Positions 1 through 7,405 of a DNA stretch of 56,324 bases are shown piece by piece. The stretch's first letter is position 1; every line of letters begins with the position of its first letter. The translations under genes and the position numbers were made by a program. The notes below the pieces were generated by a model. It did no database searches, was not told where the DNA came from, and saw only the letters and a list, made by a program, of their open reading frames with translations. The stretch lies in assembly GCA_947476285.1 (NCBI GenBank), contig CANJPU010000030.1, positions 1 to 56,324 of the forward strand, read 5' to 3'. Source of the DNA: Comamonadaceae bacterium (GTDB lineage: Bacteria > Pseudomonadota > Gammaproteobacteria > Burkholderiales > Burkholderiaceae_C).

Positions 1-442
1 CAGTTACCTTCGGCTACGGGGTTCTGGCTTTCCCCGACAAGGACTTTCACCTTGCTGTGTGAACGCCTCCACGGGCGTACGGTCGGGCGCGAAGCGCTTC
101 AATTCATGCTCGGTGTGCTTGTCTGAGCGGATCGGCCGAAGGGCGAGTAGCGAGTTGCACACCGCCGACCTCAGGCCGCAAATCCCAGCGAAGTCGGCGC
201 GAAGCGCAGACCGCCACAGTGAGCGACTGCCGGGCATCGCCTGTCGCGACGCGCAGACCAAGCAGGCCATCAACCGCTGCCTTGGCCACGCCGGGACCGG
301 CAGTAAGGCTTCGACAGGCTCAGCCCGAATGGATGATGTTGGCTCAGCCGGAACGCAGAGGCTTGTTCAGCGTCGCCCCAACAGCACCAGCTCGGTGCGC
401 GTGCCAGCCAACCCGACCCACACGCACACCCACAGCCCCCAA
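1..442. other. Non-coding stretch at window edge
   Basis: No convincing gene. Open frames cross this stretch on both strands, but none shows a recognisable domain or a sensible start. The one recognisable item is a REP-like repeat at 307-332. The stretch ends at the stop codon of the minus-strand aldehyde dehydrogenase. It may hold decayed mobile DNA or intergenic repeats, but I cannot name a family. Confidence 0.5.
307..332. repeat. REP-like short repeat
   Basis: The stretch contains the core TTCGACAGGCTCAGCCCGAA. A short palindrome, GGCTCAGCC, sits inside it. From memory, this core is a widespread intergenic repeat in Burkholderiales and is often spuriously translated as FGLSLSKP. Only one copy occurs in this window, so the repeat call rests on recognition, not on copies seen here. 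Confidence 0.55.
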
Positions 443-1894
443 TCAAAGCGCAATCCAAACATTCTTAGCCCGACTAAATTCCCGCAAGCCATCGACCCCA
501 CCCAGCCTTCCATATCCGCTTTGCTTGGTTCCCCCAAATGGCCCGGCCGCCAGGATGCCTTGTGTCCCGTTGATCCAGACGTTGCCCGCTTCTATCTGGG
601 CGGCGGCGCGGTGCGCTGTGCGCAAGTTGGATGTTTGTATATAAGCGGCCAGGCCAAACTTGCTGGCGTTGGCCAGTGCCACTGCTTCGTCATCGTCGGT
701 GAAGCGAATGAATGAAATCACTGGGCCGAAGATTTCTTCTTGTGCCAGTGGGCTGTCGTTGCGCACGTCGGCGAAGATGGTGGGGCTGATGAAGTAGCCG
801 CCAGCGAACTCTGCGCCCAGGCGCTGACCGCCCAGTGCCAGGCGGCCATGCGCTTGTTGATTGGCTTGCTCGATGATGCCGCAGATGCGCGCGCAGGCGG
901 TCTGTGTCATCACTGGGCCGACCACGGTGGCGCTGTCCATTGGGTCGCCGATTTTCTGAGTGCGGGTGCGGCTGATGGTGCGTGCCAGCAGATCGTCGGC
1001 CACGCTGTCATGCACGATGATGCGCGTGCCGGCCACGCAAGATTGCCCGCTTTGGCGCACCAGCGCGCGCATGGCCACATCCGCGGCGACGTCAAGATCA
1101 GCGTCGGCAAACACAATGTTGGCTGACTTGCCGCCCAGCTCAAGACACGCCGGCTTGAGCAGCGATGCGGCGATGCTGGAAACTTTCGCGCCCACCACGC
1201 CGCTGCCGGTGAAGTGAATCTTGTCCACCCCTGGGTGGCGCACCAGTGTGTCGCCTGCAGCAACGCCGCCCGGCACCACGTTGACCACGCCCGGTGGCAT
1301 GCCGGCATCCAGAAAGATCTGCCCATACTCTGCCATCGCGTAAGGCGTGAGCTCAGAGGGCTTCATCACCGCGCAGTTGCCCGCCGCCAGCACCGGGCCG
1401 AGGATCATGCCCGAGATGGGTGAGTTCGATGGCACGATGATGCCGATGACGCCGTAGGGCTCATAGCGCACATAGTCGAGCGAGTCGCCGCCGGTGGGAA
1501 TCAGGCGGCCTTCGGCCTTGTCTATCCAGCCCGCGTAGTAGCTGAGCCACTGCGCGGCAGCGGCGATGGCGCCACGCACTGTGCCCAGTGTGAGGCCGGT
1601 GTCCACGGTTGACAGGTAGGCCAGCCGCTCGATGCGCTCATGCAGCAGCGCCGCCACACGCAGCAGCACTTGCCTGCGTGCTGCTGGCTCCATGGCACGC
1701 CAGACGGGCAATGCGCCGCGTGCGGCCGCGACGGCGGCATCCACATCATGCGCATTGGCCAGATGGACTTCACCGGTGGACTCGCCAGTGGCGGCATAGC
1801 GGTGCACCGCTGCCTCGCCCGAGCCCACCAGCCTGTGCTTGCCGATCAGCAGCGCCTGCCGAGGTAGGTTCGCGGTGTCTATGACTTGCATCAT
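443..1894 (-). CDS. NAD(P)-dependent aldehyde dehydrogenase
   Basis: This 483-aa protein is full length for the ALDH superfamily. It oxidises an aldehyde to the carboxylic acid in the cytoplasm. The general-base Glu lies in LELGGKSANIVFADADLD and the catalytic Cys in GQSCVAGTR. The C-terminal signature FGGTKQSGYGR is intact. The start codon overlaps the stop of the upstream GMC oxidoreductase by 4 bp (ATGA), so the two are translationally coupled. The pairing suggests a two-step alcohol to aldehyde to acid oxidation. It is the last gene of a six-gene minus-strand operon. The substrate is unknown; a CoA-acylating member is less likely from these motifs. Confidence 0.93.
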   Translation of the reverse strand: MMQVIDTANLPRQALLIGKHRLVGSGEAAVHRYAATGESTGEVHLANAHDVDAAVAAARGALPVWRAMEPAARRQVLLRVAALLHERIERLAYLSTVDTGLTLGTVRGAIAAAAQWLSYYAGWIDKAEGRLIPTGGDSLDYVRYEPYGVIGIIVPSNSPISGMILGPVLAAGNCAVMKPSELTPYAMAEYGQIFLDAGMPPGVVNVVPGGVAAGDTLVRHPGVDKIHFTGSGVVGAKVSSIAASLLKPACLELGGKSANIVFADADLDVAADVAMRALVRQSGQSCVAGTRIIVHDSVADDLLARTISRTRTQKIGDPMDSATVVGPVMTQTACARICGIIEQANQQAHGRLALGGQRLGAEFAGGYFISPTIFADVRNDSPLAQEEIFGPVISFIRFTDDDEAVALANASKFGLAAYIQTSNLRTAHRAAAQIEAGNVWINGTQGILAAGPFGGTKQSGYGRLGGVDGLREFSRAKNVWIAL

Positions 1895-3510
1895 GTCGGT
1901 TCACCCTTGTTCGCGCCAATCATGTCAGCGGCTTTCTCGGCAATCATCATGGTCGCGGCGATTGTGTTGGCCGATGGCGTGGTGGGCATGACCGATGCGT
2001 CCACCACATGCAGACCTTGCAGTCCATGCACTTTGAGTCGCGCATCCACCACCGCCATCGGGTCTGTGGCCGGGCCCATTTTGCAGGTGCCCACCAGATG
2101 GTAGTTGCACATGCCGTACTGGCGCGCAAAGGCCAGCCATTCGTCATCGGTTTGGCAGGCAGGGCCTGGCAACAATTCGGCTTGCATCACTTCTTGCATC
2201 GCCGCCGATTGCGTGATCTTGCGTGCGAATTTCAATGCCGCAATCAAGATGCGCCGGTCGTTCTCATGGTCCAGAAAATTCGGTTGAATGATCGGGTCGA
2301 TTTGATGATCGCGCGATGCAATGCGAATGTGGCCACGGCTTTGCGGCCGCACACGCCAGGCCCCGCAAGTAAAGCCGGGAAAATCATCCAGGCGCCGCGT
2401 CATGCCCAGCTTGTAGCTGGCCGGGGTGAAGCTCACCGCAAACTGCGTTTCCGGCAGGTCCATGTCGGTCTTCCAGAAGCCATAGGCCAGGATGGGGCTC
2501 ATGGCGAGAATGGACGGGCGGCCCAGCATCCAGGCGAGGGCCTCTTTTGCCAGCGGCAGGCCCTTGGCCCTGTCGTTGATGGTCTTGACCCCATCGCGTG
2601 CGCGTCCGACGATGCGCGCGGCGTAGTGGTCGCTGAGGTTCTCGCCCACGCCGGGTAGGTTCAGCAGCACCGGGATGCCGTGCGCCTGCAGCAAATCGGC
2701 CGGCCCTATGCCCGACAGTTGCAGCAGCTTGGGGCTATTGACCGTGCCGGCGCACACGATGGTGGCCAGGCCCGACAGCACCACTTGCGGCGTATCACTG
2801 CCCTGCACAAGATACTCCACGCCCGTGGCACGCCCACCTTGCACAAGAATGCGCGTCACACGTGCATCGGTCAGCACTGTCACCCCCCACTTCTTGCGGG
2901 CCGGGTGCAGGTAGCCGCGCGCGGCACTCCATCGCCAGCCGCGCTCGATTGAACTCTGACAATAGCCAACGCCGGCCTGCGTGGCGCCGTTGTAATCATC
3001 ATTGCGCGGGATGCCTGATTCGACCGCGCCGCGCATGAAGCTTTCGCAAGCCGCATCGCGCCAGGCCGTGGTGACGATGGGGATGGGGCCATCGCGCCCG
3101 CGATAGCGATCATCGCCACCGCTTTGAAATCGCTCGCCCTTGCGAAAGTAGGGCAGCACATCCTGGTAGCCCCAGGATTCGTTGCCCATGCTGCACCAGT
3201 TGTCAAAATCAGAAGCCTGACCCCGGCTGTAGACCATGCCATTGACCGAGCTGGAGCCGCCCAGCACCTTGCCCTGAATGAACGGAATGCGCCGGCCATT
3301 GGTGCCAGCAGAGCCTTCGTGTGCCAACTGCCAGGTGATGGCGGTGTCGGCGTAGGTTTTCATCACACCTGCAGGCAGACGAATCCAGGGGTTTGAATCG
3401 GGCGGGCCAGCCTCAATCACGCACACACGATGGCCCTGCTCGCCCAGGCGATAGGCCATCACGCTGCCGGCAGCGCCGGCGCCAACGATCACATAGTCAA
3501 ACGGGCTCAA
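1891..3510 (-). CDS. GMC-family FAD oxidoreductase (choline dehydrogenase-like)
   Basis: This 539-aa flavoprotein belongs to the glucose-methanol-choline family and probably oxidises a primary alcohol to an aldehyde. The N-terminal dinucleotide fold reads DYVIVGAGAAGSVMAYRLGE (residues about 5-24), followed by the FAD ribose-binding VCVIEAGP. GGSSSVNGMVYSRG is the first GMC signature. The C-terminal catalytic region is visible as NYHLVGTCKMG (active-site His), then PTTPSANT with the conserved Asn. No signal peptide is seen. It is 4-bp coupled to the downstream aldehyde dehydrogenase, which supports sequential action. Polyethylene glycol, alkyl alcohol and terpenoid alcohol dehydrogenases share this architecture, so the substrate is open. 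Confidence 0.92.
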   Translation of the reverse strand: MSPFDYVIVGAGAAGSVMAYRLGEQGHRVCVIEAGPPDSNPWIRLPAGVMKTYADTAITWQLAHEGSAGTNGRRIPFIQGKVLGGSSSVNGMVYSRGQASDFDNWCSMGNESWGYQDVLPYFRKGERFQSGGDDRYRGRDGPIPIVTTAWRDAACESFMRGAVESGIPRNDDYNGATQAGVGYCQSSIERGWRWSAARGYLHPARKKWGVTVLTDARVTRILVQGGRATGVEYLVQGSDTPQVVLSGLATIVCAGTVNSPKLLQLSGIGPADLLQAHGIPVLLNLPGVGENLSDHYAARIVGRARDGVKTINDRAKGLPLAKEALAWMLGRPSILAMSPILAYGFWKTDMDLPETQFAVSFTPASYKLGMTRRLDDFPGFTCGAWRVRPQSRGHIRIASRDHQIDPIIQPNFLDHENDRRILIAALKFARKITQSAAMQEVMQAELLPGPACQTDDEWLAFARQYGMCNYHLVGTCKMGPATDPMAVVDARLKVHGLQGLHVVDASVMPTTPSANTIAATMMIAEKAADMIGANKGEPT

Positions 3511-3540
3511 GATGGGCTCGCAGACTTTTGCTCAGGGCTA

Positions 3541-4506
3541 TCACTTCGCCTCGATGCCCAAGCTGCTAATGGTCTTGCGGGCCACTTCGGTGCTTTCCTT
3601 GATCAATGTGCCCAGCTCTGCGGGCGTGCTGCTTTCCGGCACGATGCCATTGGCATGCAGCTTGGATTTGAACTCTTCGCTTGCCACGGTTTTGACCGTC
3701 GCGGCATTGAGCGCCTGCACGATGGCCGGCGGTGTTCCAGTGGGCGCGAGCAGGGCAAACCAGTTGCCGATGATGAAATCAGGAAACCCCAGTTCGACCA
3801 TGGTGGGCACATCGGGCAGCTCAGGTGAGCGCGTCTTGCTGGTCACCGCGACGATTCGAACCTTGCCGGCCTTGTGCATGCCAAGCACGCCCGAGATGCC
3901 GTCCGGATACAAATGCGCGGTGCCCGAGAGCAGCGCCATGTTGGCCTCGGACGATCCCTTGTAGGGCACGGTGATCAGATCCAGGCCATAGACCTTCTCG
4001 AACAGCTTGCCGGTGAAGTAGCCGCCCGAGCCCTGGCCCAGCACCGCCATCACAACCTTGCCCGGCCTATCCTTCACATACTTCACGAACTCCTGGATGT
4101 TCTTGGCAGGCAGGTCGGGGTTGATCGTCAGCGTGAAGCGGCTGGTGCCGGTCAGGCTGATGGGTGTGAAGTCTTCTGGCTTGTAGGCCATCTTCTTGTA
4201 GAGGAACTGATTCATGCTCACCGTCGCCGCCACGGTATAGAGCAAGGTGTAGCCATCAGGGCGCGCGGTGGCCACAGCCTGCGCGCCGATCATGGTGTCG
4301 CCGCCAGGCTTGTTCTCCACAATGAAAGGCTGGCCCAGCAGCTCGCCCAGGTTCTTGGCGAGCACGCGGGCATAGATGTCGGTGGCGCCACCGGCCGGAT
4401 AGGGAACAACAATTTTCACCGGCCTTTGCGGGTAGGCCTGGGCCAGCGCCACACCACTGGCCCCCAGCATCAAGCTTGCCAGCACCGCTTCACGACGATT
4501 CAACAT
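3541..4506 (-). CDS. Bug/TctC-family tripartite tricarboxylate transporter substrate-binding protein
   Basis: A periplasmic solute receptor of 321 aa, normal for the family. The start at 4506 is chosen because GGAGAG lies about 8 nt upstream; a TTG at 4524 is the alternative. The signal peptide ends ALAQA and the mature protein begins YPQRPVKIVVPYPAGGATD, the hallmark ligand-binding N-terminus. The usual PDGYTLLYT and VPYKGSSEANMALLSG segments are present. It lies inside a catabolic operon, between the AtuA-like genes and the alcohol/aldehyde oxidation genes. Such receptors usually bind a carboxylate, and this one probably binds the pathway's substrate. No TctA/TctB genes are nearby. Confidence 0.93.
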   Translation of the reverse strand: MLNRREAVLASLMLGASGVALAQAYPQRPVKIVVPYPAGGATDIYARVLAKNLGELLGQPFIVENKPGGDTMIGAQAVATARPDGYTLLYTVAATVSMNQFLYKKMAYKPEDFTPISLTGTSRFTLTINPDLPAKNIQEFVKYVKDRPGKVVMAVLGQGSGGYFTGKLFEKVYGLDLITVPYKGSSEANMALLSGTAHLYPDGISGVLGMHKAGKVRIVAVTSKTRSPELPDVPTMVELGFPDFIIGNWFALLAPTGTPPAIVQALNAATVKTVASEEFKSKLHANGIVPESSTPAELGTLIKESTEVARKTISSLGIEAK

Positions 4507-4566
4507 GATGTCTCTCCATCTCAATTTGATGATTTTTGTGTGTGACGCTGTAGTTTCGCTCTGTGC

Positions 4567-4929
4567 TTACTCATTCTCGGCAGCACTCTGATCTTGCAGC
4601 ACCATCAGCAGCAGCGAGTCTCCCAGCGTCTTGCCCTGGGGGTCCATGCGCAGCGAACGCATCGGTCCGCCATCGAGCACCTGGGTGATGACCAGATTGA
4701 CCGCATGAAAGTTGGGCAATTCATAGCGCCTGACTTCACCTTGGCAAATGTCCGCGAAGTGTTCCAGCACGCGCTGCGCAGTAAGCTCGCGCAGCAGCAA
4801 GGGGTAGTCGGCTTCGCGGTGCACGACCACACCCAGGTTGATATTGTCGCCCTTGTCGCCCGAGTGGGCCCAGGCGATGTCGGCCAATCGACGCACTCGG
4901 CCCGGCTGGCTGTTGGCCTTGTCTGTCAT
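4567..4929 (-). CDS. Small AtuA-associated ferredoxin-fold-like protein
   Basis: A 120-aa protein resembling the C-terminal ferredoxin-fold domain that is fused to AtuA in many genomes. The family motif is AWAHSGDKGDNINLGVV near residues 19-35, followed by LPNFHAVNLVITQVLDGG. The start overlaps the stop of the AtuA-like gene by 4 bp (4926-4929), so the two products are probably made together and act as one complex. AtuA proteins take part in acyclic terpene utilisation and have been tied to acyl-CoA steps, but the chemistry of this domain is not established. Split rather than fused forms are common, so the split is not a defect. Confidence 0.85.
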   Translation of the reverse strand: MTDKANSQPGRVRRLADIAWAHSGDKGDNINLGVVVHREADYPLLLRELTAQRVLEHFADICQGEVRRYELPNFHAVNLVITQVLDGGPMRSLRMDPQGKTLGDSLLLMVLQDQSAAENE

Positions 4930-6296
4930 CGCAACTCCGAAATCTTGGGGCTGAGCCGGTCACCCGGAATCAAGGTGGCCCAGTGCGTGTAGATCGGCGT
5001 CACCTGCCCGCGCCCGCCCGAGATATGCCCGGCCAGACCGGGCGGCCCTTTGTGCATGGGCGCTTGTTGTGCGGCCAGGCGGCCAATGTCTTGCCTGTGC
5101 TGGCTGCGCGCGGCGAAGCGCACGAACACTTCCAGTGCTTCGTCGTGTCGCTCGCCCAGCAAGGCCGCACGTGCGCCGTGGATGGCACCGGCACCAAAGA
5201 TGTCTGCGCGCGTGGCATCCAGCCGCAGCCCCAGGCGCGCGATGGTGTGCTCTATCTTCTTGATGGCCATATTTGCCTTGGCCATGGCATCGGGCCAGGC
5301 ATAGGGCCACATCAGCACGGTCTTGTAGCCATCGCGGTAGGTCATGGAGACGCGCAGCGTATCGGGCGGCGGCGCGCCGCGCATGCCGGTCACGCTGACT
5401 CTGTCTTGGCCCAGGTCCTTGAGGATGATGCTGGTCCAGTCCACATTGACATCGGGGCTAAGGAATGCGCGCGGATCGAAAATCTCATGCAGCAGTTGTT
5501 CGGTGGCAGTGGCGCGGGTGACCATGCCGCCGGTGCCAGGCGCCTTGGTCAGCACCACCGCGCCGTCGCCAGTGACTTCCACGATCGGATAGCCAACATG
5601 CTCCAGGCCGGGCACCGTCTTCCAGCTGTGCGAATTGCCGCCGGTCGACTGCGGGCCGCATTCAAGCAGATGGCCGGCCACCACACCCGATGCAAGCCGA
5701 TCCCAGTCATCATCAGCCCAGTCGAACTCATACATCAGAGGTCCAAGCACCAGCGCCACATCCACGCAGCGACCGGTCAGCACAATGTCGGCGCCCATGT
5801 CCAGCGCGGCGCGGATGGGCCGCGCGCCCAAGTAGGCGTTGGCACTCACAACCCGGGAGGCAATCTCAGAGAAGGGTCGGTCGTCATCCATGTTCTTGAA
5901 TGAAACTTCGCGCGCCAGCTTGGGCAATTGCGCGAACACGTCGTCGCCCTCAACCACCGCCACGCGAATTTTGTCTTGCAGGCCCAGCTCATTGACCAAT
6001 GCGATGATGGCCTTGCCGCATGCCACCGGATTGAGGCCGCCCGCGTTGGTCACCACCTTGGTGCCGCTTTGCGCGATCATCGGCAGGATATCGCGCATAA
6101 CGGTGACCACATCACTCGCATAACCCGACTCGGGGTCGCGGTCCATCTGCCTGCGCATGATGGACATGGTGACCTCAGCCAGATAGTCCATGACCAGGTA
6201 GTCCAGGTGGGTGCGGCTAAGCAATTCACGCGGCTCGCCGGTGTCGTCCCCCCAAGAGCTGGCCCCACAGCCAATGCGCACGACTTTGCCGCTCAT
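4926..6296 (-). CDS. AtuA family protein (DUF1446, acyclic terpene utilisation)
   Basis: A 456-aa cytoplasmic protein of the AtuA/DUF1446 family. The N-terminus VRIGCGASSWGDDTGEPREL and the segments DYLAEVTMSIMRRQ and VTNAGGLNPVACG are characteristic. LTGRCVDVALVLGP and ECGPQSTGGN follow in the middle. The family is named for the citronellol/geraniol utilisation cluster, but many members lie in other acyl-CoA gene sets, so terpene use should not be assumed. It lies 2 bp from the crotonase stop and 4-bp overlaps its small partner, so the three form a tight unit. The C-terminal third, which is fused in other members, is encoded separately here. Confidence 0.88.
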   Translation of the reverse strand: MSGKVVRIGCGASSWGDDTGEPRELLSRTHLDYLVMDYLAEVTMSIMRRQMDRDPESGYASDVVTVMRDILPMIAQSGTKVVTNAGGLNPVACGKAIIALVNELGLQDKIRVAVVEGDDVFAQLPKLAREVSFKNMDDDRPFSEIASRVVSANAYLGARPIRAALDMGADIVLTGRCVDVALVLGPLMYEFDWADDDWDRLASGVVAGHLLECGPQSTGGNSHSWKTVPGLEHVGYPIVEVTGDGAVVLTKAPGTGGMVTRATATEQLLHEIFDPRAFLSPDVNVDWTSIILKDLGQDRVSVTGMRGAPPPDTLRVSMTYRDGYKTVLMWPYAWPDAMAKANMAIKKIEHTIARLGLRLDATRADIFGAGAIHGARAALLGERHDEALEVFVRFAARSQHRQDIGRLAAQQAPMHKGPPGLAGHISGGRGQVTPIYTHWATLIPGDRLSPKISELR

Positions 6297-6298
6297 GC

Positions 6299-7066
6299 TT
6301 ATCGCCCCTGCCAGCGCGGCTTGCGGCGCTCCTTGAAGGCGCGTGGGCCTTCAAGGGCGTCCTCGCTCTTGTAGGCCGGCTCAAAACACAGATCGCCGAT
6401 GGGCAGCGCCGCCGAGCGGCCCATTTCGGTGGCCGCGTAAGTGAGCTTGCGCCCGGCCTTCACGCCCAGCGGCGCATTGGCCACGATCAGTCGCGCGAGC
6501 TTCATGGTCTCGGCGGCAAGGTCTTCAGGGCTCGTCAGGCGGTTGACAAAGCCCAGCTCGTAGGCGCGTCTGGCGCTGAGCGGCTCGCCGGTGACCAGCA
6601 GCTCCATCATGATGCGCTGGGGCAGCATCCAGATCAGCGGCGTGGCCCAGGGCGCACCGCGGCCCCAGCGCACTTCGGTCAGACCGAACTGCGCGTTCTC
6701 CGAGGCAGTGCACAGATCGCACATCTGCGCCAGCAGAAAGCCGCCGGCGTAGGCCACGCCATTGACTTGCGCAATGGTCATCTTGGAGACCTGCAGCGTT
6801 CTGCCGATATGAGGAATGGCGTTGGCGCCCGGAATGGTCTTGCCGGTGGCCGCCATCTCCTTGAGATCGGCGCCGGCGCAAAAGGCACTGCCCTCGCCGG
6901 TGAGGATCGCGACCTTGGCGTCATCATCCAGCTCAAAACGCTGGAAGGCCTCGGTGATGCCCTGGCGCATTGCCGCGTTCACCGCGTTGAGTTTGTCCGC
7001 GCGGCGCAGCGTGATGATGGCCACGCCGTCATCGAGTTCGTAGCTCACGCAACTGTCGTCTGCCAT
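6299..7066 (-). CDS. Enoyl-CoA hydratase/isomerase (crotonase family)
   Basis: A 255-aa crotonase. The start at 7066 is preferred over an upstream in-frame start because GGAGA precedes it by about 9 nt and MADDSCVSYELDDGVAIITL matches the usual N-terminus. The oxyanion-hole segments are SAFCAGADLKEM and NGVAYAGGFLLAQMCDLC. The acid/base region reads FGLTEVRWGRGA, with the Glu kept. It catalyses hydration or isomerisation of an enoyl-CoA, or a related reaction of this versatile family. It is first in the minus-strand operon, so expression of the following genes probably depends on the promoter in 7067-7405. Confidence 0.9.
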   Translation of the reverse strand: MADDSCVSYELDDGVAIITLRRADKLNAVNAAMRQGITEAFQRFELDDDAKVAILTGEGSAFCAGADLKEMAATGKTIPGANAIPHIGRTLQVSKMTIAQVNGVAYAGGFLLAQMCDLCTASENAQFGLTEVRWGRGAPWATPLIWMLPQRIMMELLVTGEPLSARRAYELGFVNRLTSPEDLAAETMKLARLIVANAPLGVKAGRKLTYAATEMGRSAALPIGDLCFEPAYKSEDALEGPRAFKERRKPRWQGR

Positions 7067-7405
7067 TTTGTCGGGTCTCCAAATCGCAAGCCCAAGGGAC
7101 TCGCGGCACGCGCGAACGCACGGGCAACCCACGGCGCGAAATGCACCGGGCCCACGGCGAGCATAGCTTTCAACGCCAAGGCCCGATACACGAGCCGCAG
7201 GAACACCGCCTGTGAATGGCGGTCATAGCCGCAGCCTGGCCCGGCCGCGGTCCATGACGCCGATTCACACCCGCTGTTCTATGGCGGATATTCCGGCCCC
7301 GGCCCTGCACGGCTAGCATGGGCCGCAGTCACGATTGCCGGTGCTCCTGTGTCATCTGGCTCCGTTTTGGGGCCGCGCAGGGCCGCGCTTTCGTTGCCAC
7401 CCATC
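7067..7405. promoter_or_regulatory. Divergent intergenic region
   Basis: About 340 bp separate the minus-strand crotonase operon from the plus-strand CoA-transferase operon. No gene, tRNA or strong palindrome is visible. Both operons must start here, so it should carry two back-to-back promoters. I could not pick a clear -35/-10 pair with correct spacing. A GTG at 7349 could extend the CoA-transferase upstream by 19 codons. Confidence 0.5.

Noticed and set aside
59..715. A 218-codon open frame at the left edge
   Set aside because: It covers a REP-like repeat and the antisense of the aldehyde dehydrogenase end, has low-complexity Arg/Ser/Pro composition and no domain.
2008..2658. Long open frames opposite the GMC, AtuA and ligase genes (for example 2008-2658, 4983-5903, 32152-34668)
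   Set aside because: These are shadows caused by GC-rich codons in the opposite strand; none shows a domain or ribosome site.
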